A DNA stretch of 64,000 nt from Deroplatys truncata (taxonomy: Eukaryota > Arthropoda > Insecta > Mantodea > Mantidae): positions 82,671,988 to 82,735,987 of the forward strand of contig CM060984.1 in the NCBI GenBank assembly GCA_030765065.1. Direction: 5' to 3'. The position numbers were made by a program, and so were the translations under genes. The notes under the pieces were generated by a model that saw only the letters and a program-made list of their open reading frames with translations, had not been told where the DNA came from and searched no databases. Shown here one piece after another: positions 44,401 to 57,442 of the stretch. Within the stretch, counting starts at the first letter, position 1, and each line of letters starts with the position of its first letter.

Positions 44401-45136
44401 GGCCATGCGACGGACCTCCTCGTGGCGTCGTCTTCCTTCCTTCTTGGAGCTGTTGGTGGCTGGTTCCTGGAATTCAAGCCTAGCACACTTGTGTGTTGCC
44501 CTATTTCTAAACTCTTTCCCAGGGTGTGGCGACGGTAGACGAAATGAAACTCCAGATAACTTGAACTTTAATTTATTGCATTGTGATAATACTGTTTTGT
44601 GGTGCCGCTAGCCGTGTGGTTTAAACCTATATGCACTTCAAAGGGGCCTATCTTCAACAATTTACCTCCCCAAGCTAGCTATGTCTCCTATATCTAACTT
44701 CACACGCATCGCCACAAACATGGCGTGAATTGTTGCCTCTTCTTCGGGACCAGATGAAAACGAACAGACGCGCGAGCTCTGCACGTGTGCGCTTTTATAC
44801 TCGCTTAGGGGACGCTAAGATCGCCTAGCTCTTTTCTAATATTTTCTGTTATTGGTTCTCCCCTAAGCGTGCTATGAAAACATTTGCCTCCAAATCTGCA
44901 GTCTTGACAACTTTGGGATTTCCAAGGCGTCAAAATCTCTCTCCCTCTCTTTCCATCTTATTGCTATCTCTCTCCGTGCCTGTGACTGTTTAGCTGTGTT
45001 GCCAGCCCTAAACCCCTTTCTACCTGTCTGTTTCTCTTCTCACGGCTAGCTAGCTTCACATCTTACATATATGTTACAATACTCAGCTTATTTCCTATTA
45101 CATTTATGTTCCCTATATATCATAGTTCCCGGTACA
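44401..45136. other. No gene seen
   Basis: Pyrimidine-rich stretches around 44,930-45,060 and no recognisable frame. Confidence 0.45.
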
Positions 45137-45326
45137 GCCACAAAAGGACAATAGCCAATTGTTCTACACCTCTACCGGGTGGCATGACAGTAGCGCACAG
45201 AGGGCCTGGTCAGCGGCTGCTCGGGGTAAGGTCACAAAAGGACAATAGCCCATTGTTCTAGACCTCTCTCTGGCGGCATGCTAGTAGCGCACAAAGAGAG
45301 GGCGTGGTCAGCGGCTTCTCGGGTTA
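45137..45326. repeat. 94-bp tandem duplication with a palindrome
   Basis: Two units start CACAAAAGGACAATAGCC at 45,139 and 45,233. Each has the near-palindrome ACAATAGCC(C/A)ATTGTTCTA, then GGCATG.(C/T)AGTAGCGCACA and GGTCAGCGGCT(T/G)CTCGG. Confidence 0.85.
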
Positions 45327-46680
45327 GCGCATAAAGGAGGGTGCGGGAGTCGGCGGCACAGAACAAAGGATATCACATTACATCTTTTCAGTTGTCGGCA
45401 TCCCTTTGTGCTCTTAAGACCCTATCTTATTCCTACTTCGGTTGTATTATATTTCGAATATTGGGGAGCCGAACTTGAAGTAGTTGCAACCGCACGTATG
45501 GTAAAAAGTTTCCGATAGTGTTCGCCCGAAGTTTAAACATATTAAGTTTCAATTTGACTGGTTCTTTAAATATTATATATTTATGTTTTGCCGCTGCTGC
45601 GTCAGTATTATTGTTAGAGACATGAATTTCTTTGCACAGAGTGGTGCGGCTAAGAATGTAGACTTACACAGATTATAATTTTTACTTCATTGTTTTTATT
45701 AAGTCTTGACACGGTTTAAATGACACTTCACTGATATAGAGAGCTGTGAGATTATTTATTAATTACTTGCACTTTTTAACACGTAAACTATTTTTGTCTC
45801 ACACTGAATACGTATTAAACTTATCGAGGACGCATCTCGCGTCCGGTTAGGAACACTGTCTGCTAGCAACTAACTTCTGAATTTGTAAATTGTGCTCGGT
45901 TTCAGTTTCTGATTGGCTAATCCTACTCCAATAGAATACTTTTATTTAACTAGTTTTTTTTCTGGTTGTTGATTGGCTATTTATAAACTGTCTAAAAATT
46001 ACATTATTGCTGCTCCAAGAATTACCATTGAATATTAAACTTTGTAATTCATTATTGCCTCAAGGTTGCCTTATTGTTACCTCATTGTTACCAACTTTTA
46101 ACATATTATTCTCACAGCTGCTACATTATTAAACTACGTGATACATTCACATAACATTATTGAACATGTACATAATAATATAAAGATATACAGTGACTGT
46201 AATTTACACTTTTTATATATTGTTACATACACATATTGCTTTAAGGCGGGCTGTTATTAAATAATTTGACTGAAATCATATAAGTGTTAAAATACTGCCT
46301 CAGTGTTGAAATTATATCTGTTTCTGCATACCTTCCCATTGTGTCAACCCCTGACATGGGTACATTCCTGCGCAATAGATGTTTCACATTTTGAAAATAT
46401 TTGAGGACGCAGAGTTAGGTGAGTTATCTTGTACCATGACCCGTTATGGAACGTTTGACTATCCTTTGTAATTACAATGAAATATTTAATGAACCTTTTC
46501 TCCAAACCTTATCCGGATTAACCTGAAGTAGGTAGAAGAAGAATAGTTTGTGTAAACGATATGAAAACAAACGATAGTAGCTACAGAAAATTATGTGAAT
46601 GTAACACATGTGGTTTTTAATACAGGAATTCCTGCTTTACAATTTTAATGTTTTAACTCAACTTTTACTTTCTTTGCAGC
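45327..46680. other. No gene seen, AT-rich
   Basis: No supported coding or repeat feature. Confidence 0.45.
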
Positions 46681-46682
46681 TT

Positions 46683-46979
46683 ACTTGTAGTAAGTTGCGG
46701 AAGTATTGCATTCCACCCAAAAATTGGATACCGAGATTTCACCGGAAATACACATTTTGAGACTCCCCCAAAAAGCAATAACGGATAAATACCTATGTGT
46801 GTGCGTCTGTATATGTGCATGTCTGTGTCTGTTTGTCTTTATGAGAACAGCATAACTCAAAGACGGAAAGTTGGACAAGGTGGTAAAATCGATATCGAGG
46901 TTTTATTGAAATAAATATTTTGAGATCCCCTGAATTAAAAACGAACATTTATATTGATCTGTGTATGTGTGTGTGTGAG

Positions 46980-47016
<37 letters not shown>

Positions 47017-47640
47017 AAGATAGAGGCGTAACTCAAAAAGGAAAAGTCGGTTAAATACCATATAATTTAGTATTTTAGTTCAGTATCTTCTAAGGATGTA
47101 ACACGAAGATTTTCACACAACTGATACTCCTCTTAACATGAAAGAATTTTGGTTATCTGCTTGTGCCTGATTTTCTCAAAAATAGCTCTTAATTAAAATA
47201 CCATATGTTCAATATATTTGCATATGCGCTAAAATATAACAATTTCCTGGGAGTAGTCTGTGAAATCCTGTTCTTTGTTAATGAATTTTGTAAGAGATGA
47301 ATAAAACTTAATATATGAAAATTGTAAATCTCGTTTTAAGTACACAATTTATATCAAATACATTTTTAGGCATTGGTTGTATCCGAAGTATTCACTGTCA
47401 TTGGTTTGAATTTTCCAATACTTTTTAAATGTTTTGAAGTGCTCTCCATTCAGTTGTTTCTCGTGATGTCATGGAAAGAGGATGAAATGTCAAAGCCAGC
47501 CTACACACTTCATCTTCCTGTATTCCTTTAGCGGTAATAACGAAATGTATAATGAAGCTATTTCTACTAACGATTATCTGATTTTGTAAGCATAGCTTGT
47601 AGAAGAGTGGATAGAGACAGTAATTTGAATGTCATACACC
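46683..47640 (-). repeat. Dispersed 0.9-kb repeat, reverse copy
   Basis: Begins GTAAGTTGCGGAAGTATTGC, CCAAAAATTGGATACCGAG, then CACGAAGATTTTCACA, and ends with the CTTGTAGAAGAGTGGATAG side. A GA-dinucleotide tract occurs at about 46,985-47,015. Confidence 0.78.
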
Positions 47641-48320
47641 AGACTTTTTTTTAATTAGTAATTTTTCCTTTCCTCTTACACGTGCATCTGAGTCGAGCTT
47701 TATCATAATCTTGATAGAACTGAGATTATATCCAAAGAGTATTATTGCGAGCATAGATATATCACGTTGAGTAACAGCATCGATAAGACAAAGGTATCTT
47801 CAGCCATTCTATTTTTAGGATAACACGGTCGTGGAAGACGGAAAGTGGTCTTTGCGTAACAGGAAACGGCTGATGCTGCTGGTCCTGTTCTTTTCGCTGG
47901 CAAAGTCTGGTTTAGAGCACAATGGGAAAGAATTGCCCTTCGGGGAGATAGGAGGGGGGCGGATCTCTCTAGGGAAGGGGCAGTACGTCTTGCCTCTGGC
48001 AACTATCATCATCTCTTTCTTCAAGGTCACTTCCTTCGTATCTAGGGATGACTGCCAACAGATGGCAGGGAGCGCACTGTCAGATCCACGGCGTAAATGA
48101 TATCTCTTCAAAAATATTAGATTCATTTCCCGCTGAGACGAAACTCCATTATACTCGATAAATAAAATTATCAATGACTGAGTTTTCGATAAGGGGACAT
48201 TTATTAGTGCGCCATGTGATAAGAAAAGGTAAACAGCACCACAAACAATGAAACTATTTCGATTAACATTCAAGTAGGTAGTAAGTAGGATTTTCTAAGA
48301 ACAGTTTGTATTTAGAAGCT
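47641..48320. other. No gene confirmed
   Basis: A plus-strand frame of 89 codons (47,831-48,100) and overlapping reverse frames show no recognisable domain. Not called. Confidence 0.45.
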
Positions 48321-48324
48321 ATAT

Positions 48325-51195
48325 TAAAAAATCTGATGTGTTACACTCACATAACTTTCTCTACTCTTGTACAACCTACTTTTACAAACGCCTATTCTCC
48401 ATATGCTTCATGTTAATCGAGATATCGAGATGTCAATCTTATTGGTAATTTTCTTGTAGATGCAAGGAAAATATGGTAGCTTTTAAGCGATACTCAAATG
48501 TTTTAACGCTGGTTGCTATGTGACGCATTCCATTCTCTTTGCATGTCCAGGACATAAAAAAAATGAATAACGCATTTGAGAAAAAGTAAGTATTGGAAAA
48601 TTTAAGGAAATAACAAGCAATATCTCGAAAACGGTTCACTCAACAAAAGAAATGTATATGACATAAGTTGTGTATTTTAACGCGATCTACATTTTTTGTG
48701 TAGTAAAATTTTGTCTATCTCTTATGGTTTACCAGTTATGCAAAAGTTGTTCACAATGAAGAATACTTTTGGAGACATTCCCAGAAAATTAGAGATATAC
48801 ATTTCATTTCTCATGACATTACCCTAAACATATGATATTTTCATCAAAATCGTTAGAGCCATTTTTGAGAAAATTAAAATTTTCGAAAAATCTTCCATGT
48901 AAAGGGTAGTCTGAGGTGGGGGGATTTTCTTGAAAACCTTCGTGTCGCATCTCTGGAAGATAGTAAACCTAAATACCAAGTTTGGTGCTTATCTGACAGT
49001 TCGTTTTTGAGTTATGCTGTTCACAGACACACAGACAGACAGACACACAGACAGACACACACACACGGACATGTTTCCAAAAATGCTTTTTTTGGATTCA
49101 GGAGGTCTCAAAACATGTATTTCCGGTGAAATCTCGGTATCGAATTTTTGGGTGGAATGCAATACTTCCCCTACTTACTATACGTAGTAGAGAAAGTAAA
49201 AATTGATGTTGCACTCAGCTGACTTTCTCTACTCACTCTTCTACAAACTACTCGTATAAAACTTATTTTTCTATTTTATTTATTGTTAACCCAATTTCAA
49301 TTCACACATACATATTTCGTTGTATAAATACACCAGGCAAAGCGATAATCAAATTTTTAAAGAGCATGTCGCTTTGCGATGGCTTTGAAATAATGACGAG
49401 GAGGGTAAAAATCTTCCCATTTGAGAAAAGTTAAGTATTTGAAAATTCAAACCAATAACAAGAACTATCCTGGAACTGATTAAACCCTCCCCCCAAATAT
49501 TTGACCTAAACTGTGTGCTTTAACGAGCTCTACCTCTTTTGTGCGGTAAGATTTGTCTATCGCTTATGGTTTATTAGTTATGCAAAAATCATTCAGAACT
49601 AAAAGAACTTCAGAGGCTATCCATAGAGAATTCATGGTATAAATTTCAGTTGTCATGAAAATATCTAATGCATTGTAATCAAAATCGTTGAGCGATTTTT
49701 GAGAAAATCACAATGTTCAATAATTGTTTCTAAGCATAGGGTAGTTTGGGGTGGAAGAAATTTCTTGAAAACCCTCGTGGGCATTGCTTTTCGTATTTGA
49801 GTTATGCTGTTCATACACACATACACACACACACACTCGCGCGCGCGCGCGCGCGCACACACACACACACACAGACACACACACACACACACACATCCAC
49901 ACATGCTTGGAACGTTTTCTAAAACTCTTTACTTTGGGTTCAGTGGCCTCAAACATGCATTTCCGGTGAAATATCGGTATCGAATTTTTGGTTGGCATAC
50001 AATAGTTCCTCTATTTAGTGTAAGTAAGTACGCAATAGAAAAAGTAAAAAGACAGTTCTCAAGTGCTGCAGTCACATGACTTTCTCTACTATCTTACAAA
50101 ATCATCATTCTTACAAAAGCTAATTTTTAATTTATATATTATGGTTATCTGTTAATTGAGATAAGTGTTTCAGAAAAGGTTCATGCATTTTGTTGAAGAC
50201 ACAAGGACTATACAGGAGGCTGAAATCTTTAACAAGTGTGTCGTTATATGCCCACTTAGAAATTCCACACCCTTTCCATAACATCACGAGAAACAACTGA
50301 ATGGTGAAAACTTCAAAAAATGACATATTCAAACATTTAAATCAATAACAACAAATATTTAGGAAATGGCTGATGCCACAAAAAATTTCTTAGAGTAAAT
50401 TGTGAATTTTAAAGATATCTACATTTTTGTGCGGTATGTTTCTATCTACACCTTATGGTTTACCAATTATATAAAATTGTTATATACACTTAATTCCAAA
50501 TAAGGAACTTCATATGCTATTTGCATAAAACTGAAGATTTTATTATTCATGTAAATATCTAAAAAATATGGCATTTTAATTAAAATCGTTTTCAGAAAAT
50601 AAAAAATAAGGAAACTAGTTCCATGTAAAGGGTAGATTGGTGGGGATCTCATTGAAAATCTTTATGCTGTAGCCTTGAAAGATGTCGTCCTCCGTGGACT
50701 AGTGGTACCGTGCTAGCCTTTAGTTCCCAAGGTCGCGGGTTCAATCCCGGCGGAGGACGATGGATTTTTGCGGGCGTAAAAATCCTTAGCATGGCTTCCG
50801 GTGGTCCCGTGTCGTGGATTTTCGCCACGTAAAAGAACCTCAAGCCTGATAAAGAGGCCTCTGAGCAAAATTACCGGTCTTTCACGCCCAATATAGAATG
50901 GGACGCAAAGGATCACAGTAGTTAAAGAGCGTCCATAAATAAAACTCAATTTAATTTTCCTTGAAAGATTCGAAACTTAAATACGTGTTTACCTGACGTT
51001 TCGGTTTTAAGTTATGCTGTACACATACACCATACAAACGTGTAACCTTTTTTTTTTTAGATGATTTTTTTCCACTTTTCCTCGTATCTGGGGAATTCAA
51101 AATGTTTCCGGTAAAATCTTGGTGTCGAATTTTTGGGTGGAATGCAATACTTCCTCTGCTATTATGGGTAGGCGCTAGAGAAAATAAACGATAGT
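48325..51195 (+). repeat. Three head-to-tail copies of the dispersed 0.9-kb repeat
   Basis: Copies at about 48,325-49,197, 49,212-50,047 and 50,060-51,195; the last contains a SINE. Each starts near TGTTGCA/CTGCAGTCACATGACTTTCTCTAC, carries GTTTTTGAGTTATGCTGTTCA, and ends with TTTCCGGTGAAATCTCGGTA, GAATTTTTGGGTGGAATGCA and a CTACTTACTATACGTAGTAG-like palindrome. CA/CG microsatellites sit at the same internal point (for example 49,815-49,897). Confidence 0.82.
50684..50958 (+). repeat. tRNA-derived SINE, family A, copy 2, with target duplication
   Basis: Starts GTCGTCCTCCGTGGACTAGT, B box GCGGGTTCAATCCC, and ends ATAAAACTCAATTTAATTTT. Flanked by an 11-base direct repeat CCTTGAAAGAT at 50,673-50,683 and 50,959-50,969. 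It interrupts the third dispersed-repeat copy. Confidence 0.93.
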
Positions 51196-51230
51196 GAGTA
51201 GAGAAAACCATGTAAATGCAACACATCAGA

Positions 51231-51815
51231 GACCGAGCGAGGTGGCGCCGCGGTAGCGTGTGCGACTCACATTCGGGAAGTCCTTGGTTCGATCCCCGGC
51301 GACCGCCCACTCTGAAACATGGGTTTTTCTAGTTTCCCCGGGTCGCTGGCGAATTCTGGAGTGGTTCATCTTCTACCACGACTCTCCTGTCCCCATTTCC
51401 TGTAGGCATCATCTTCATTGACATCTGTTTCAGGGTTGTAGGACCAGACGACGGAGTTCGGCGGATTTCGGCTGGGCGGTGGCTGCGCGCTCTATGGAAG
51501 CTTCATCCTGGCATCGTCCAGGAACTGTTCGGTTGGAACCCACTTCTGGGTGCTTTCCGGCTGGAACTCCTTCGAGGGACTCTCGGAGGCTCGAGGCCCA
51601 ATAGGATGGCTCGGGTGACGTTAGAGGCCTTCAATCTGGAAACATTAGGGATCCCATCTGTGCTTGCGCCCGTCAACATCATTATCTGGTCGCCCTTCGC
51701 GTCTGCCCCGTCATCTCTCCCTCCCTCCCTCCCGGGGGTCAAGGTAGAAGCACAAGGGCCCAGCTAGCTTGCGTGCGGTGCTCTGCCCCGGTTTTAAGGC
51801 CGCTATCCTTTACCT
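51231..51815 (+). repeat. Long tRNA-derived SINE, family C, with target duplication
   Basis: The head GACCGAGCGAGGTGGCGCCG with A-box-like GGTAGCGTGTGCGAC and B box TTGGTTCGATCCCC is followed by a GC-rich body of about 500 bp. Flanks AACACATCAGA (51,220-51,230) and AACACACCAGA (51,816-51,826) match in 10 of 11 bases. No coding frame recognised in the body. Confidence 0.82.
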
Positions 51816-51826
51816 AACACACCAGA

Positions 51827-52084
51827 GTTTATTAACAATTTTTGAAAAGTTTCTTTGAAAAAGAATCCTTAAACATTGTAGAATCAGTTTTGTTCTTTTG
51901 ATCAATTAAATCCCTAAACGCAACGTTTAAATGTCTCTGTTTAAACTATGTCGTAATCTGATTTTCTTAAATTTTTGCCATTTTAAAATTTCCTCATGAT
52001 TCAAATTTTCTACATTTCTTTCAACATTTCAGCATATTTCGTTTAAAAGTGGATGAATGGAGAAACAGCTGTATTTTTACTTTC
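51827..52084. other. No gene seen
   Basis: Short AT-rich spacer between SINE C and a reverse dispersed-repeat copy. Confidence 0.45.
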
Positions 52085-52968
52085 CCTATTACGTATAGTA
52101 AGTAGGGGAGGTATTGTATTCCACCCAAAAATCCAATACCAAGATTTCACCGGAAATGCATGTTTTGAGGCGTCCTGATTCCAAATAAAGCATTTTCGGA
52201 AACATGTCCATGTGTGTGTCTGTGTATCTGTCTGTCTGTCTGTGAAAAGCATAATTGTTGACTGTAATGAAAAGTCGGACAAATACTAGACTTGATATTG
52301 GAGTTTGAGTTTAGTATCGTCCATGGATGCGATGCAAAATTTTCAAGAAAATCATCCCACTCGCAACTACCCTTTACACGGAACATTTTTCGAAAATGTT
52401 GATGTTCTCAAAATGGCTCCAACGATTTTGATTAAAATAACATATGTTCATGGCAAATGAAATGTATATCTTGAACTTTCTGGTAATGTTCCCAAAAGTA
52501 CTCATCATTCTTAATGACTTTTTCATAACTGGTAAACCGTAAGATATAGACACAATTTTACTACAAAAAATGTATATCTCGTTAAAACACACAATTTATG
52601 TAATATACATTTTGTTTGTCGAGTGAACCATTTCCGAGATATTCCTTGTTATTTGTTGGAATTTTCCAATACTTACACTTTTTCTAAAGGGAGTTCGTTA
52701 TTATTTTTTATTTATTTCTTTTTATGTCCTGGACATGCAAATAGAATGGAATGCTCTTCACAGCAACCGGCTCTTAAAAGATTTGACTATCTCTTAAACC
52801 CTACTGTATTTCCATATTCTCCTTGCACCTACAAGAAAATTAACAGTAAGGCAATTTCTGCAAATGTTTATCTCGATTAACATGAAGTAGTTGAGAATAA
52901 GCGTTTGTAAAAGTAGTTTGTACAAGAGTAGGGAAAGTGACGTGATTGTAACATATCAGATTATATTT
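52085..52968 (-). repeat. Dispersed 0.9-kb repeat, reverse copy
   Basis: TACGTATAGTAAGTAGGGGA and CACCCAAAAATCCAATACC start it. GTACAAGAGTAGGGAAAGTG with a TAACATATCAGA end mirrors the forward starts. Confidence 0.8.
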
Positions 52969-54559
52969 ATATCCAGATCAGACTTAGAGTTTTAATTTAT
53001 TTAAATATGAATGAATTTTAGAAAATTAAGTATTACATAATGATTTTTTTGAGGAAACGTTTTAATAATACAGCAACCTCAATATCTGATTGTAAAGAGG
53101 TTTATTTGAAAAATAATATATAGAATTTACACCTCAACATTTTAAAACTTGTGTCTTGTTGTAAGGCTTTTCAAGTATAACTCGATTTCAATTTTTTTGA
53201 GAATCACTTTCTTAGAAGGTTAGGTACATAGGAGTACGAAATTCTTATAATTATAATGAGTAAATCCTCGACAAAAATTCAGTTGAATTGTTTGAAATTT
53301 ATAGAAATTCGTAATTTGAATAGCAGTTACCCTTAGCCTCCTAATGCATGCATTATTTTGCTATATATGCCCCTTTTCTACTGATTGCTAAACTGGTTTA
53401 GATATCCCTGTCACAGGCACCTTAATGTAAGCGACTTGAATAGCCTGATCGTTAAGGCGAAACGAAGTGGACCAGCCATCCATTCAAAGCCGAATGTCAT
53501 GAGTTCGAATGCCAGCAACTGCAGTCAAATGGGTCTGTGGTAAAGGATGGGGAGGGCCCACGTAAAATAACTAGGATATGGTACATTGGATCATGACAGG
53601 GTTACATTTGACTACCGTTGCATGGGTTTTACTATTTGTTTTAAAACTAACACTACAGTAATACTGAAATAAATTAATATATTTATGATGCAAAATAAGT
53701 ACAACTACTTTTATTTTATTGTTAAATGCCAGCACAATATGAAAATAATAAACACTGTTGACATATTTTAAAGCTTTGACTAAACATCTTTGTTGCCAAA
53801 TGGCAACACTGTGCATTAGAGGGTTAAAGATTGTAGGTAACCCCAGCGTGGAGAAGAAAAGAATGAATTTGATTAATTAGATTCTTCGGACCTCAGTGAA
53901 ATTCACCCCAAGGATAAATATCGGTTCCAGCTGTTGTTTTTTTATCTATTCAAAGACGGGAACTGCCAATTAACACTTCTGCTCGCACTGCATATTGAAG
54001 TACATTATAGTGAACATTCACTACGTCTATAATTTAGCATCGTGATGATGATGGCTTATTGAACATGTGCTGTAATTGTGACAGAGGATTCCAGAGGAGA
54101 TCTGAAACCGCATGTCTCCCCTTGCCAACACCCACGGAAGATGCTATTGTTTTCGAGTATTTCCAATATTAGTAGATCATCATTGTGTTCTAGAACTCAG
54201 GGATTGTCTATTTTGAAACAACAACAAACAATTCTTGGTGGTGAAGGGAGGGAAGGAAGGAAGGAACTTGTTCTCTACCTGACCAAGAAATCTGCCCCTT
54301 CATCTCATGGTGGAGGGATTGGGACAGCTGAGAACTGCGTGGGAAAATCTTACGCTGTTGGTCCAGGTGGCCTCGATCAGGAGTGAACCTTCCTCAAGAA
54401 CCAAATGGGGCAGGGGAGTGAGCTACTGCGGAAGGAAGAGGGGAGGGCAATTCCGGTCTGCTGAGATGATGACCTTTGCCGTCCTCTTCTCTCGCGGCGC
54501 GGAGGTGGACTATCGCTTCTTTCTTTACCTACGTACTACCTTTGGTTCTTTATCACCTA
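52969..54559. other. No gene; possible decayed tRNA-like SINE at 53,430-53,580
   Basis: AGCCTGATCGTTAAGGCGAA and CATGAGTTCGAATGCCAGC, about 60 bases apart, resemble A and B boxes. Frames at 54,078-54,573 show no recognisable domain. The rest is AT-rich. Confidence 0.4.
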
Positions 54560-55135
54560 CCTATAGTAGTTAAGATGTATTGTATTCCACCCAAAAATCC
54601 GATATCGAAATTACACAGGAAATACACGTTTTGAGGTCCCTGAAACCTAAGAAAGGTATTTTTAGAAAAAGGTCCGTTTGCGGTGTCCGTTCATTGTCTG
54701 ATTGTGTGTGTCTGTTAACAACATAATCCCAAACGAAAATCCGTTATTAAACATCTTTGGTATTTAAAAGTATACTTTCAAAGGATGCAACACGAAGATT
54801 TCAAGAAAATAACCGCCCTACTCCATATTATCTTTTATATGGAAAACTTTGCATGTTTTTATTTTCTCAAAACGGCTCTAATGATTTGATTATGTTACAT
54901 GTTTAATATATTAATATGAGAAATAAAATGTATATGTTGAATTTTCTTTGAACTTCTATTTGTTCGAATGAATTTTAAACTACTAATACAATAAGAAAAC
55001 ATTGAAAGGTACACAAAAGCATACTACACTACTAAAAGATTAGGGCTCTCATTAGAATACACAATCTGTATCAATTTATTTTTCGTATCCTCAGCCGTTT
55101 TAGAAATATCCCATGTTGCAAATTTAGACTTTTCC
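54560..55135 (-). repeat. Dispersed 0.9-kb repeat, truncated reverse copy
   Basis: CACCCAAAAATCCGATATCG and CAACACGAAGATTTCAAGAA blocks are clear. The far end is missing. Confidence 0.72.
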
Positions 55136-56540
55136 AAGTGTCACCTAACAGACATGCGTGAAAGTTTGAGATTCTTGCTCTCCCTCCCCCACTTTCGTTT
55201 AATTTCATCGCAGGAGCATATTACCACGAATCTTTGCTAATCTGTAATCTATTATTATTATTATTGTTGTTGTTGATATTAACACATAATGAACTGAATG
55301 TGCTTCTGGTAATAAAAATTTGTTGAAAAATGGGCTGTAATCGTCAGCCCTATTAATCGTATCATGACTATTATTGACGTAACAGTAATCAACTAGCAAG
55401 AACATAATACATCTCATTGGTAGTGCCATCTTTTGGGAAAACTTTCATATACGAACTTGAATAAAACCTGTCAGTCAACTGTCTGGAATTATGCAACAGG
55501 TAAAGACAGAACGATGACGCTTGGAAAGGGCAAAGCAATGTCAGTACCAACGTAAATCCCTATATGGGTCATATTTTCTGTTCTCAAGTGTTGCGGAATC
55601 AATGAGGGAATATTAGCTATAATGACTGTACAAGAAATAGATAACAATAGATGGACAAATAAAGCACCAGAGCTTTTGTTTTATAATTATGATTTAAACC
55701 AGACCGTCAATATAATATGCGAGAGAAACAAATTAGAAATACGGTTTAACCACCAATAATAAAGACTTAGAAACTAATGAAGCAACATATTTTGTTTCGT
55801 GAAGTTTTGTAATATGGTATGTATTAATCTTAACAGTAAATAAGAAATTGGATATACAATTAACTATGAATACTATGCATACGGCATCACTAAGCTGATG
55901 TAAGTGTAGGCACTTCTTGTTTAAAAATTGTAGATATCAAATCTAATTTTCTTTTATCAATAATGTGAATCCCTAAATTTCCCGTATCTCCTTTCATAAA
56001 TCCTAAACATGTCTCAATACCTCGTATCTCTTGAATATCAGTATTGATAACAAAACCTGACAAACTTTTACGTTACCTCTCACTATACTAAGATATTTCA
56101 TTAGCTTCTCTTTAACATGCTGAAATCTTCCTAAAACAATCTGTACAGAAACTGTGATTTAAGGGGGTACCCACGTTCAAATAACACATTCAAAGAAGCG
56201 ACTGTTCAAAATTATTTTTATTTTACTATAAAATAATCATTTAGAAATATTTTAGTAAATATCTTATTTCAACATTTGTATATTCTTGAAGTTAAGATAA
56301 ATATGCACTTGAGCAATAAAGGCAATGAGCATGTATAGCCAACTATGTATTGCTCATTTTCCACAAGTTGAATTTTTAAGCACCGTTTCCTTGATAACTC
56401 ATAAACGGTTGGATAAATATGAATTCAATTTTTGTATTATTTATACCAGTTCAGAAATGAAGCAAAAGAATTCTTATCCATTTTTAAAAAAGAATGTAGG
56501 AATAAACCTTATAATTACACAATTTTACTCACAGAATTCA
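55136..56540. other. No gene seen, AT-rich
   Basis: Only short frames without domains. Confidence 0.45.
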
Positions 56541-56544
56541 ATTA

Positions 56545-57405
56545 AACATATGATGTGTTGCATTTTCATTACATTCTCTAGACACTATCGTTAATTTTGA
56601 ATAGTTTCTACGAACTATTGTTGCAAAAGTTTATTTCTCTAACTTTTTCAAAAACAGTTTAATTGCACATTTCAATATAGGTGCAAGGGGGTACAGGAAT
56701 ATGAAACGATAATCAGATCTTTAAAAAGAGGGAGGCTATAGGTAATACAGGCTTTGAATTTTTATACTCTTTCCATAGCGTTGCAGGAAATAAATGAATG
56801 GTGACAAAACAAAGAATTACAAAGTATTGCAAAATTCAAACCTGAAGCGGCGGATACACTTGGAACTGACTGATGCTACAAAATAGTAATTCCAAAGAAT
56901 TGACGTGTTTTAAATAGATTTACATTTTTGTGTAATAAGAGTTTTCCCATCTCTTGTAGTTTACCAGTTATACACATTTGTATAAAACGTTATTCAGAAT
57001 GAATGGCTTCACAGGCTATTCCCAGAAAGTTTAAGATACATATTAGTCATGTAAATATAAATACCGTAATTTTAATTAAAAATCGCCAGCCTTTTTGACA
57101 AAATAAAAAAATAACTAAAGGTTTTTTGCGGGTGGGGGTTTCTTAAAAAAACTTTGTGTCGCATCATCGAAGACGCTGAAATTAAATACGAAGCTTGGTA
57201 TTTATCGTATTGTTCGTTTTTGAGTTATACTGCTAACACACACACACGCACACATACACACACCTGACTTCTTCTAAAAATGCTTTTTGTTTATTTGGCA
57301 GACTACAAAATATCAGGCATTTCCGGTGAAATATGGATAGACATAGAATTTTGGGGCGGAATGCAATACCTGCTCTATCAATTGTAAGTAGGAGCTAGTC
57401 ACAAC
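56545..57405 (+). repeat. Dispersed 0.9-kb repeat, forward copy
   Basis: ATGATGTGTTGCATTTTCAT start, GTGTCGCATCATCGAAGACG, a CA tract at 57,236-57,263, and a GGAATGCAATACCTGCTCTA end. Confidence 0.78.
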
Positions 57406-57442
57406 AGTTTGAAAAATAGTTGAATTATCAGGAAAATGTTAT

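Noticed and set aside
44601..45480. Possible second LTR
   Set aside because: A TATA-like sequence is present, but no TG...CA ends, polyadenylation layout or duplication could be matched.
47831..48100. 89-codon frame starting MEDGKWSLRNRKRLMLL, signal-peptide-like
   Set aside because: No domain, no splice or promoter support, and overlapping frames of similar length on the other strand.
49665..50079. Several frames rich in CV or THTH repeats
   Set aside because: Translations of the CA/CG microsatellite within a dispersed-repeat copy.
54078..54573. Two overlapping plus-strand frames
   Set aside because: Low-complexity Gly/Arg-rich content from GGAAGG-type sequence, no recognisable family.
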